DNA of 64,000 nt from Tricholoma matsutake (lineage: Eukaryota; Basidiomycota; Agaricomycetes; Agaricales; Tricholomataceae): assembly GCA_026075535.2 (NCBI GenBank), contig AP026539.1, forward strand, positions 8,432,001-8,496,000, given 5' to 3'. The notes beneath the pieces were generated by a model. It searched no databases, was not told where the DNA came from, and saw only the letters and a list, made by a program, of their open reading frames with translations. The position numbers were made by a program, and so were the translations under genes. This document shows, in pieces, positions 1 through 10,000 of this stretch (position 1 is the stretch's first letter; every line of letters starts with the position of its first letter).

Positions 1-14
1 GCCATTGGGTATCA

Positions 15-1350
15 ATGAGCACAAAAGCAAAGAAAAGCTCTGCTCAATCTCAAGCTTCTGAACCAAGCAAGCATGCTGCATGGAGTCCTGAAGAGGAACA
101 AGCCCTCATCTCTTCACTGCTGGCACACCAAGCTGAAGCTGGCGATGGTATGAACTTCAGGCCTGCCATATGGAGTGCTGTTGCCAAAGAGGTGGGGAGT
201 GCCAAGGGTGCTGCAAAGACAGCTGACAGTTGTAAGACCAAGTGGGGATGTGTGAGCCACTCCAAATATCATCTCCAAGTTCACAATCATTGAACATCTC
301 TCGTAGATTAAAGAAATATTTGGAATTGTGGATCCACTGACTAACCTTTCTGGCATCGCATGGACTCCTGAGAATGGCCTGGGCCTCACAGATGATACAC
401 CCTCGGATCTCAAAGAAGTTTGGAAAGACTATGTCGCAGTATGTGCCCTAAAATCATTCTCAATCTTTGCTAATCATGTACAGAAACATCCCAAAGCATC
501 TCTATATGGCGAGAAGGGGTGGAGCCTGTATGATAATGTCAAACTTTTGATGCCAAGTCTCGCGAAAGGCAAAAAAGCATACCAAGCAAACAGTCTCAGT
601 CCTGGTGTTGCTACCAGCACTCAGGCTGGTGGATCTGTTCAAGGTAATCATGATGTCACTCCCAGCACTGGAGGATCAGACCAGGGATCTGCTGGATCTG
701 CTGGAGACCCTGTTGCAGGTGGAGCCTCAGTGACCAAGCATGGGGAACCCCCTGTATCGACTGGGGTGCCAACTGCCAGTGTTGCAACAGGTGGCTCTGG
801 TGATGTGGATATGGTCTCTGGTAATGCAAGCGAGCACAATGATGTAAACAATCTTGCTGGGCAGCCCCCACCTACTCCCCCTCCTGCTTCACCATCTATC
901 GCATCAAAGCGGCAGTTTTCTGTAGCCGAAAACACAAGCTCTCAACCTTCTTCATCTCATTTATCAACATCAACATCTACATCTGCAAAGCGAGGATGGA
1001 TGATGGGTGCAATTGCCTTAACATCAATTGGGCATGACATTGCTGATCTGAGTGCATCATACTGGAGAGGGCTCGAATTGGATGAAGCACGACATGTAGA
1101 TCAGCTATCTCGTCGCGATCGTCGTGAAAATACCATCAGTGAAGTGGTGGAACGTGCTCAACAGTTGGAAACACACTTGCTACCTGATGTTCTTGCTGCA
1201 CTGATCAAGATATTGGAGGAAAATGAAGGCAGTGCTAAGGTGTATCTCTCGATCTCAATTGAAAGTGTCTGGAAGGCTTGGGTGAAGCATAAGCTGTCTA
1301 AAATTGGAGTGACCATTGATGATACTACCAATGATGCCACTGCACTGTAG
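15..1350 (+). CDS. Myb/SANT-like DNA-binding protein of the Harbinger element (two exons)
   Basis: Exon 1 is 15-251 and exon 2 is 307-1350, joined by a 55-nt intron with gtgagc donor and tag acceptor in phase 0, giving about 426 residues. The first 110 residues form a Myb/SANT-like domain: a tryptophan in WSPEEEQAL, a middle FRPAIWSAVAKEV helix, the KTKWG turn, then SGIAW after the intron. It continues with a KHPKA...GWSLYD block and a long Ser/Thr/Gly/Pro-rich linker, and ends in a helical segment. In this superfamily the protein partners the DDE transposase and recruits it to the transposon ends in the nucleus. The reading frame is intact, unlike the neighbouring transposase. The start is the first ATG; an upstream exon outside the window cannot be excluded. 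Confidence 0.7.
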
Positions 1351-1584
1351 TGTATTGAACAATGAGCATGTAGTATGTGTGTATCTCTTATGTCAAATTG
1401 TAGATGTTTTTGTGCATGAGCAGGAAATTTGTCTACCGAATAAAATTTGCACAGATGTCATGATAGAATTGATATGTCGTACGCTGATACAAGAGGGTAA
1501 CAAAAGAATGGTAGCCATATTTTAAGCGTAGCAAAGAGAAGGCATGTTACAAGAGTAAGATAGATGGTCGCAGTACACATGATA

Positions 1585-2954
1585 TTAAATGGTAGGTACA
1601 TCTTCCCAAACCTCACCCCTTTCTCGGAGAATTTGTTGGTAGCTGTTCCACATGTCCTGCGCAATTTGGTCTCGCTTGTTACCTGCACTTGCCCACTCTT
1701 GTGCACTCACTGCACTTGTGGCAAGCTCTCCAATTCCAGAGCCATCTGCATGATCAGCTGGATTGTCAGTGGTATCAGGAAAGTCATTGATATCAGAGGG
1801 ATCATGCTGATGGATGAAATTGTGCAGTGCACAAAGGGTGGGGGGAATATGTGTCTGTATTCGAAGATCATACTCAGGTGGGATGATGAGAATCCAAAAG
1901 CGATGCTTCAGAACGCCAAAAATTCACTCGATTACATTACGAGCAGAGGCATGATGAAGATTGAATAATTCTTCTTTGTTTGCAGGTCTGCATTGACAAT
2001 AAATCACTGGATAACAACCTTTGTTAAAGAACTTGCCAGATCTGTGCATGCCCCCACTCTGCAAGATGATAGTGAACACCACAATATGGAACCAACAGCT
2101 TGTCGCATACAGGAAAGCCTGCATCTGCCAGATAATATTTCCCATTGGGGATGGGGAAGTGCATTATAGAATATTAGTGCATCCGAGGCTGATCCCTTCC
2201 AACCACTGAGGACATACAAAAACAATAGATCAAAGCTACAAGCAACCAGGCAGTTCTGAGTCAATAAGCCTTTTCGGTTGTGAGCAGCTTCACGCTCCTG
2301 TGCTGAGGGTGAACAGTTTATGTGTGTCCCATCAAGCGCTCCAAGCGCATCCTTGAAGAATGGGTAGCGCTTCAGATTGTGGAATATTTCAGGAGGCACC
2401 AGATCAGATGCAGTTGGCATTCGGACATAAGTGGTGTAAAATGGAGCAGAAGAGAACACTGCAAGCATGGCTTTGAAGTATCTGTATGCTGCTTGAGAAT
2501 TGGGAAAGCCGGCATCAAATCAAACATACCTAGAAATTGTGTTGGTTGTACGCTGAAATCTCTCACCAACATGACGGGTTGAGAGACCTGTCACACACAA
2601 GTAGAGGAAAATTGCAAGCTGTTCCTCCAAAGTAACATAATGTGAATCGCTATGGCCCAATTCTCGAAGCTTATCGATGAGAAGATAAAATACGTGATGC
2701 CTGACACCAAGTTCACATTGGATACGATCAGGGTGACCAGTGAGCAACTCGAGGACCCAGGCATGACCAGTGAGAGCCGATGTGTGATATGCCTGCTTGT
2801 CATAGAGACCAGATGCATAATGAGTGATAGTGGCTGCAAGAGTAGAGATAATAACCATTAGATATGAGGTTCTTTGTGAATGTTCCACATCATCCCTCTC
2901 AGAAGAAGTAGTAGATCCCCCACCATCTGTATCATTACTGTCATCTACCTCCAT
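1585..2954 (-). pseudogene. PIF/Harbinger DDE transposase, decayed
   Basis: Read from 2954 down. Exon 1 carries an acidic N-terminus and the HTH-like region (EEQLAIFLYLC, GERFQRTTNTISR). After an intron starting near 2533 come ALGALDGTHI (first catalytic Asp), LADAGFP near 2120 (second Asp) and NVIE near 1945 (catalytic Glu), all in the expected order for a DDE_Tnp_4 nuclease. Two lesions are visible. A frameshift near 2160 separates SDALIFYNAL from the IPNGKYYLADAG segment. An in-frame TGA directly after NVIE stands where an arginine is expected, a CGA to TGA change. The tail runs to a stop at 1585. The enzyme would cut and paste the element but is very probably inactive here. It is convergent with the SANT-like gene. 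Confidence 0.75.
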
Positions 2955-3101
2955 AGCAAGGGCAACCAGTATGAAGCTGCGCGCGGTGTAAGGGTACGAT
3001 CGATACTATGATTGATGTGATCATATAATCATTATCAACAATGGTTAGTTGTAGTTTAGTTGTAGATGTCTGGCTAAATTTGGTTGCCAAACAGGACCTT
3101 A

Positions 3102-3656
3102 GTTTGCGCTACTCTCTCTTTTGAGCTTCGCAGCAGAGGCAGCCATGCACAGATGTCATATTACTATATTTGGATATGTGCCTGATTACGTTAGTTAGTT
3201 AGTCCACCCTTAGCAAAAAAATCGACCCCGGTCTTTTTTTTCGATCCCGGTGCCCCCTTGGTACGTCTACCTCCACCATCCGTTGTTGAGAACGTGAACA
3301 GCGTGTTTAAGGTTCCGCCCTCGGAGTCATTCGGATAATGCGTCTACCAAACGCTTGATTATGCGATCGCGTTAAGGTACACAACGGTTCGACTATGGCC
3401 AGGAAATACAGACTACATGTTACCTTAGCGGAAGGTCTCAGTAGTACTTGGGGTAGCAGTATACAGGGCGCCATGTCCAAGCACCATTTACCAAGAGTTG
3501 TGATGCTAATGAGTCTAGTTCCTGCGTGCAAAATTTAAATAGACAGCTGTGCCGATAAAACGGAGATCACTTGTGAGATAAACTTGGTGTCTAATTAACA
3601 ACTCCACGCCCCATGCTCTACCTACATTTGGACGAAGAGAAGAAAATTCTTAGTTA
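3102..3656. other. Intergenic stretch without a recognised gene
   Basis: This lies between the Harbinger terminus and the stop codon of the desaturase. No ORF with recognisable similarity, RNA gene or repeat was seen. It should hold the desaturase 3' untranslated region and terminator. Confidence 0.4.
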
Positions 3657-5654
3657 TTAATCGCTCTTCGCATTTGAAACCTCGAGCCTATCCTGCTCCA
3701 CAGGGTTCCAGTTGGCTTGAATCTCCTTCAGGGCTGATTGTTGTACTTCCCGGACTGCAACACCATCCTTATTCTTGTAGAAGACAATGTCGCCTTCCTC
3801 TTCGATAAACAAACATTCCGTAAAAGAACGATACAATGCATAGAAGGTCGGCTGCAGTGGAAGGTCAGGTCAAATAACTAATAAGGGTATAACGCGCATA
3901 CGGTCGAGTCGTAGTTGTAGCTGTCCTTCAACACGGCCTTGATTGCCTTCGTGATCTGGGGTCCGTTATCTACCATTAACGCAGATTGTCAGTTCAGCCC
4001 GCAAGAATCAGAATCGCCCACTGACAAAAGGGAGCTTTGATGAAGAAGTCTGTGGACGATAGAGGGAGTCAATTTGTTTCAAAGAAGATAATTTAGACAG
4101 CTAACGGTGTGCTACGTGGTCATGACTGATGTTGTGGAAGAAGAATCTGCCCATCCAGCCAAGAAGAGGTCTGTCAACTGTGGCAGCAGCACCACGGAGG
4201 AAAGACCATTCAGCCTTCCTATAATGGGGAATTGTGGGATCGGAGTGGTGCAAATACGTGAACATGACTAAAGCAGATGGATATTATCAGTGAGATGATG
4301 ATGGAGCATAATCCGAGAACTTACCGATCCTGATGGCAAATCATCAGTCCGACTCAGCGATCTGGAGAGCTAGCATAATATGGAGATACCTACCAGTGAT
4401 TAACAAACTGGTGGTAGGAGTGAGTATTCGATAACATCAAAGGCTGTCAAAGAGAAAGCTCACCAGGTACGGAACTAAATAATAACGGGCAACAATACTG
4501 GGGCCGACGTAGGCAAGAAGTGCCAACATGCCGACCAAGGCGACGTTAGAAATTATGATGGAATTCCCTGCATGCACAATGAGCTTCTTATTTCAAGAAT
4601 AGAAGTTGGCAGCTAACGTTGCTCCTTCTTGAACAAAGGGGAATTGGGATCAAAATGATTAGTGCCTGGTGGATACATCTTCGAGCCCATAGTGTTCTTG
4701 ACTAGGTAGATCCACCATCCACTAAAGCAAATCAGCAATGAAAGAAGGACGAACGAGATGTTCATAACCCACAATCCCTGCATGATAAACATGCGGATCA
4801 TAGTATAGAGAGGTGTGTCTTCAAAGACTTCAGCATAGTCTGCCTTCGTCGCCTTTTTCTCTTCAGGTAGGTTGTATTCGCTGCGAGTATAAGGAACATA
4901 ATTCTCGTCACGCTCCATGGATGCAGTAGCTTTCTGGAGGTCAAAACGTCAACATAATTCATAGGAAGAGGCAAATAGGTTTCAACGCACATGATGAGCG
5001 TGGTGAGTTGAACGCCATGCAAAATAAGGGATGAGCAAAAACTAGTATACAGAGTCAGGCCACTACAATGGGATGACACCAAGTCACTACATACGGTATG
5101 TAGGATGAACCCGACAGTGTTGTTAATTCTGTTGTCCTCGAAAAGCGTCGCATGACCTGCATCATGACCTGCGAGTCATATTAGTAACATGAGAAGGACG
5201 TCATATGGCTGTGATAACTTACCGAGGCAAAAGATTCCCGCAAAAACCATACCTTGAACCCACCAGTAAGAAAGCCAAAGCGCAGATTTGAGGACCGCCT
5301 TCTGCCATCCTGATGTCACATAACCTGCAAAATCCTGCTCAGCCAAAGGCGTGATGCATGACGCGAGTTTGAAAAGGAGGGCTGCGAAGGTGATGTCACG
5401 GAGCACATATAAAACCCCCATGGTAGCATTCCCTTTTCAGTAGTTCAGCAGGTGGTGGAAGCGAAAGGGCGGCATGTACACACTCTTCAACAAATGCTTC
5501 GGAACGGCGTCATGAATGTCCTTCAGACTGACAGTAGGAGGAGCGAAAGGCTTCTTCAGCCTAGGCGATATGTGAGAAAGTTATCTTGCACGGCAAAGGC
5601 CATGTAATCGTACCTTTCCTCATACTCTGGACCATTTAGGTTACCAAAGAACAT
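3657..5654 (-). CDS. FAD2: Delta-12-type fatty acid desaturase, 13 exons including 5-nt and 14-nt micro-exons
   Basis: Membrane di-iron desaturase that would introduce a double bond into an oleoyl-type acyl chain in the endoplasmic reticulum. Exons in coding order: 5614-5654, 5484-5560, 5223-5432, 5095-5168, 4991-5041, 4618-4933, 4464-4567, 4394-4407, 4325-4329, 4106-4267, 4026-4049, 3902-3969 and 3657-3851. They sum to 1341 nt, 446 residues, normal for fungal delta-12 desaturases. All 12 introns are 50-64 nt, start GT, end AG and keep phase. The three histidine boxes are HDAGH (exon 4), HHAHH (end of exon 5) and HVAHH (split between exons 10 and 11). Hydrophobic segments follow boxes 1 and 2. 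The first box is HDAGH rather than the commoner HECGH, so this may be a divergent paralogue with different regiospecificity. No lesion was found; this is the best-supported host gene in the window. Confidence 0.9.
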
Positions 5655-6494
5655 AGTGATTCTTGGATGAGAGTTAGAATCAGAGCCAATCGTTCTAAAC
5701 CTGTTCAATTTAAGTCAACCGTTGAGGAACCGTGTCCGCCGGACATCGGAGAACACAGAGTAAGAGAGCCTAGTATTACACTGTAAATCGAAGGCACCTG
5801 GTAAGTCCACGTTGTGTTAATCTCACCGAAACGCCGACTCGAAAGCTATAATTCATGCCTTCTTATTGACACCTTTCCACGTAAAGATGTCGCTGTCTCT
5901 GGTAACCGGTAACCAGAGTATGACCAAACTTGGTTCCATTGCCTATCATAACAATTTTACCTGGGTTTGCCGAAGCGGGCTTAGGTATGCCTGTGATATT
6001 GTCCAGACCGAGACCAGAGTGGTAGTAGCTATATATCCATTCAGTAGTCTCGATACATTATTGAGTCCTATTCAAGTTCCAACTTGCGAATATTGATTCG
6101 GCGTGGCGAAACGTTCGGCAGGCCTGTTTCAAAAAATTGCTAAAAGCCGTCATTTACCAACTGAGCACAAGGATCGAATTCTCAAGTTAGGCTTGAAAGT
6201 TTACCCCCGATACACACGCTGCATACTGTTGACACTCACATATATACGCTCCAACCTTCCCAGGCTTTTCCGAGTCCGAACCGGGTGCATATCGATAACT
6301 TATCTCAGTAGGTATAAATAGATGCAAATATCAGAAAAAGAACTAAAATTTGAAGAAATTGTATTATTTGCTGCTCATAAAAAACCAACTTCGAACTGGG
6401 GGTTCCTCTCTGCAACTACTGTTCATGTCTTTTGGTGTTACCTGTAGTATATATAATTTAGAATCAAGCTAATAAGAAGCATTTTTCTGAACAT
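5655..6494. other. Upstream region of the desaturase, no gene recognised
   Basis: Presumed promoter and 5' untranslated region of the desaturase, followed by AT-rich DNA. Short plus-strand ORFs at 5866-6096 and 6103-6321 have no recognisable motifs and are not supported as genes. No distinct regulatory motif could be identified by eye. Confidence 0.35.
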
Positions 6495-6760
6495 GTGAAT
6501 CTTGGAAGTCAGGGACTTCCAACACTAAGATCGAAACGAGTGAGGTATGAATTAAAAAGCTGAAGGACTACTATACAAAGTGGTACGATAAGGTGATCGT
6601 GATATGGGCATGTGATCGTGATGATGACTAAGCTGAAGGATGCATGTGATCATGATGATGACTAAGATGCTGTTGTAACATTGTTACACTCTTCCATGCT
6701 CTAAAAATTATTATCTCTCCTGTGCTTCCCAGGTCTTGAGTGCTTCGGTGTCCAATAGTT
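6495..6760 (-). mobile_element. Fragment of a D-type gypsy element: chromodomain tail plus 3' LTR
   Basis: About 6712-6760 translates on the minus strand to a chromodomain tail (ELLDTEALKTWEAQER then stop), closely matching the ELLETAALKAFEQNP tail of element D at 18936-18980. The following 6495-6688 aligns with D's 3' LTR, sharing for example GTACGATAAGG and the TTACA end. The fragment is cut off at 6766 by the LTR of element B. Borders are approximate. Confidence 0.5.
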
Positions 6761-6765
6761 CTGAT

Positions 6766-7330
6766 TGTTAAGTTCTGAGTTTGTTCTGAGTTCGGGGAAG
6801 GAGACATCAGATTTCGGGTCGTACCCAGATGGTAGAAGTTGAAAGAGAAGAGTCAGATAGGAGCAGGATTTTGATGGAATTCCAAGGCAAGGGTTTGGGA
6901 CAGAAAGGACTTGGCTTCAGCTTGTAAGAAGCTGCACCCTTCTCCTCATCAAGTGTCCTAATTTCAGATAAAGTGAGAGGGGAGGATCAGAGGATCGGAG
7001 GATTCCCGGAGAGGACAAGTAAAAGTTTGAGGAAGACTTAAGAGATGAATTGGAGTGAATTAGAGTGGGATTAATTGAGTGACTTTGTTGATTCACAAAC
7101 TGGCAATACAGAACAAAAGTAGCTAGCTTAAATACTAAGGTCAGAGTTTCTGAGGCTGTGGTAATATGCAAACCGGCTCCTGAGGCAAATCCTGAAACTG
7201 TTTCATCTAATTGGAAATGAGGGAATAGAGCCTCTAGGCAGTGCTGCTGATAAGTGGGCTGTGATGCAAGGTGGCTGGGAAGAGAGGCAGAAAATGATCA
7301 GAAATCCGGTCGAGAGAATCGGTCTTGACA
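6766..7330 (-). repeat. Diverged LTR at the 3' end of element B
   Basis: Read on the minus strand it begins TGTCAAGACC and ends TTAACA, the same ends as the C-family LTR. It shares the internal block with GCTTCAGCTTGTAAGAAGC, but is only 565 bp and otherwise diverged. It follows the purine-rich TAAGGGGGAAATAC tract also found before the 3' LTR of C. Confidence 0.6.
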
Positions 7331-7472
7331 GTATTTCCCCCTTAGTGCTGAGCCTACGAGGCACATGAAGGTTCGAATCCAAATCGGGTATGTTGATTTT
7401 GAGGGGTTCCCAGGTCTTTCTTCAATCACCACCACCACTACCATCCTTCACCTTCCCACCCACCATACTACC

Positions 7473-8168
7473 ATGTCCTTGCACGTGGAGAAGATCGCAG
7501 CCCTCAGGGCCCAGCAAGAGAAGTTGATGGACGAGCTCCAGCTCAAGGAAGAGGCAAGGGAGGCTGAGGAGCACAGGGTCACCGAGGAGGCTGCGAGAGA
7601 GGCAGCCAGAGTAGAGGCAGAGAAGAAGGCCATGGAAGAGGAATGGAGGAAGGAAGCTGCCACCAAGAGGGTGGAAAAGAAGCAGAAAGCCGCAGAGACA
7701 GATGAGGCTGAGGGGAGTGCCTCCCCCAAGAAGAAGGCAAAAGGAAAGGCAAGGGCAGAGGTGCCCGAAACTGAGGTCCCTGTGCAGCTACAAGCCACCA
7801 TTCCATGTCAAAGGTGAGTTGCCCTTTATTCTTGTTGCACTTCCATGCTGACTTCTAGTAGATGTTCAAGTCAAAAGTTGTTGTGTTTCCAGATGGGAAC
7901 CTGGGGTTGAGCCTGTGAGCCTTGCACCAAGGTGAAACATAAGTGCTAAGAGGTTGTGTGGGAGGGGCAGGTGTTGCCAGTGGGACCCAGGATAGGGGAG
8001 AATGAGGGAGTGATGGAGTTGCTTAGGGAGTTGGTAGGGGCAGTAAAGGGGATGAAGAAAGAATTGTGGGAGCTCTGGGAGCTCCGGGTTATAAGTGAGG
8101 GTGTAATGGGTATTCAAGATACTTGCTGCACTATACCATCTGTGTCAGGCAATGGGGAGGCCATCTGA
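7473..8168 (+). pseudogene. Antisense accessory gene of the B/C gypsy family (coiled coil plus Cys-rich), decayed copy
   Basis: Exon 1 is 7473-7813 and exon 2 starts at 7862, with a 48-nt intron (gtgagt...ctagtag). Exon 1 encodes a long charged coiled coil rich in Glu, Lys, Arg and Ala, then a SPKKKAKGKA basic patch and IPCQR. Spliced to exon 2 this gives a cysteine-rich module (PCQRC...LLC...CEPC...KHKC) with nearly the same spacing as the intact copy at 59509-60497. In-frame stops interrupt the module just before CEPC and just after KHKC. It lies antisense to element B, directly inside its 3' LTR. From about 8120 the frame runs into truncated reverse transcriptase sequence. Function unknown; a nucleic-acid-binding role is only a guess. 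Confidence 0.55.
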
Positions 8169-9169
8169 AGATGTCGTTCATAAACCGCTGGAAGGCTGCA
8201 GGTGCATTAGTGAGGCTGAATGGAACTACCAACCACTCAAAGGATCCATAGCGGGTGTGGAAAGTAGTTTTCCATTTGTCACCATCCGCAATGCAGACTA
8301 GGTGATAGGCGTGCCACAAGTCTATTGTGGTAAACAAGTGGGCTTTTCGGGGGGAGTTGAGGAGGTTGGAAATGAGCTGAAGTGGGTAGCAGTCCTTCAT
8401 GAGATGGTTGAGGCCTCAGTAGTCGACGCAAAGTTGTAGGCTGCTGTCTTTCTTCTTGATGAAGAGAATAGGAGTGCCATGCAGGGATTTAGAGGGGCAA
8501 ATGAAACCTGAGGTGGATGTTTTTGTCAATGAAGACTCGTAAGGCTTCTAATTCAGAGGGAGAGAGGGAATACATGCAACCTGGAGGAGGGGGAGCATTA
8601 TCCTCTGTCTCTATCTTGAGGTCATAAGGGCGATGTGGAGGAAGGGTGTCCGCCTTAGTCTTATTAAAGACATCAGCAAATTCATGATACTCAGTGGGAA
8701 TGTCAAATAAATCTGGCTGGTGTGAAGATTGAGCAGAGCAGGCAGATAACCCTTCTGGAGCGAAGGTCATCTGGAAAGCTACTGCCCCTGGAAGTTTGCT
8801 AGTGTGCACATACACAGCAGCATTGATAAATGAAATGTTGGGAGGAGAAAACTTAGGTGGAATGGGGGGTTCTGAAGGTGCAGGTGAACCATGGGTATCT
8901 ACTGGAAGGTTCGGAGACAAAGGTGATGTCTGGGGTGCTGGACCTCTATGATCTACAGAGTGGAAAGCTGTTGGCTTGAAGACCAGTTGATCAACGGATT
9001 GTATTGCTTCAGCCAGTTATGACCAAGTACGGCGGAACAGGAAGAGTCTAGTGAGGTTACATAAAATGACAGATTGAACATTTCACCAGTAGGGAAGGTG
9101 ACCGGAAGTTGGACAACTTGAGTTATGGTGGAGTTGCAAGATCCATCAAAGAGTTGTAATCTGATTGGG
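8131..9169 (-). pseudogene. Element B protease and reverse transcriptase fragment
   Basis: Continues the protease frame from beyond the hAT-like insertion (INPIRLQLFDGSCNSTITQ, then ILGHNWLKQYNPLIDW-like sequence). The pre-RT stretch follows (EYHEFADVFNKTKADTLPPH), then the RT palm start ([40 protein letters not shown]). Sequence stops abruptly after MNDIF, before the YxDD active site, and joins the antisense accessory gene. Several frameshifts are present. Compared with element C, RNase H, integrase and chromodomain are missing. Confidence 0.75.
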
Positions 9170-9177
9170 TTAATGGA
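9170..9177. repeat. Left 8-bp target duplication (TTAATGGA) of the hAT-like element
   Basis: TTAATGGA here and at 11872-11879 flank 9178-11871 exactly. Removing the insert and one copy restores the protease frame ...SMKSIN-PIRLQLFDG of element B, as read uninterrupted in element C. Confidence 0.85.
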
Positions 9178-9273
9178 TAGTGTTTCAAGGTCCAGTCTAT
9201 AGGACCAAAAATAACCATAGGACCAAACTGGACCAAACTGGACCAAACCTCAGTCCAGTCTTTTTTTCAGTTG

Positions 9274-10000
9274 TGTCAAGAACTGTTCCTCGCCTGATTG
9301 GAACCCGCATCTGTCCAATCCTTTTCTGCACCTCAAACCCGACTTTTGTCTACGCCTTCCATTTTTGTTCCCAGCTGCCTTGCACTGCCCACACTGCTGT
9401 GCACCAGGCCGCCTTGTACAGCATCCATGGCTGCCTTCCCAGGGCTGCTGTCTCTATTGCAAATTCAACTACGGATTCCTGTGCAGCTCCCGCTAGATAA
9501 TTTATCTACGCAGTCGAGACACTGCCGCAGTCTTCGTTCCTGTTCTGCATTATTCTGGACTACAGTATTTAAGCTTAGTTAGTTTCGCCTTGTACTCCTC
9601 AGTTCATATATTGACATAGACTCGACTTTACCCTGCCAATCTAAAACCTCCTTCTACTCCAACCTCTGTCCTCTAAGAGTCTGAACTCCATTCAACTCAA
9701 CCTCTAGTCTCCCTCTGAAGTTCTAGTCTCATCTGAACTTAACCTAAGTCCCTCCATACTCCTCCCCGCATTTACCTGCACTTCCCCACTCCTACCTGCA
9801 CTTCCCCACTCCTACCTCTAAACCCTCAACTTGAAATTAGGACACCAGACGAGGTGAAGGGCACAGCTTCTTACAAGCTGAAGCCAAGTCCTTTCCATTT
9901 CCCCTCCCACAGAATCCACATCGACCCAACAATCTCCCGCTATCATCACCTGCAGTGTCCAGTCAGATTCTGAAGTGGACTCTAGGATCAGTTCTTAACA
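9274..10000 (+). repeat. Solo LTR of the B/C gypsy family inside the hAT-like element
   Basis: Begins TGTCAAGAAC and ends GATCAGTTCTTAACA, aligning over its length with the 710-bp LTRs of element C. No gag or pol is attached. Flanks are AGTTG (9269-9273) and GGTTG (10001-10005), a 4/5 match to a 5-bp target duplication, so it is a solo LTR left by LTR-LTR recombination. Confidence 0.8.

Larger units (their letters stand above)
1..3098. mobile_element. PIF/Harbinger DNA transposon copy 1 (left end outside the window)
   Basis: Two genes point at each other: a Myb/SANT-like gene on the plus strand and a DDE transposase on the minus strand. This pairing is diagnostic of PIF/Harbinger elements, where the SANT-like partner helps the transposase bind DNA. 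The right end is placed at 3098: read inward on the minus strand it begins GGTCCTGTTTGGCAACC, a typical Harbinger terminal sequence, and is flanked by TTA at 3099-3101, the superfamily's usual 3-bp target duplication. The left terminus is not in the window, so the duplication cannot be confirmed on both sides. Confidence 0.75.

Noticed and set aside
7473..8168. Independent host gene for the coiled-coil protein
   Set aside because: The same gene sits in the same antisense position inside element C, so it belongs to the retrotransposon family.
9274..10000. LTR at 9274-10000 as the 3' LTR of element B
   Set aside because: It is in the opposite orientation, has its own near-duplication and lies inside the hAT-like element.
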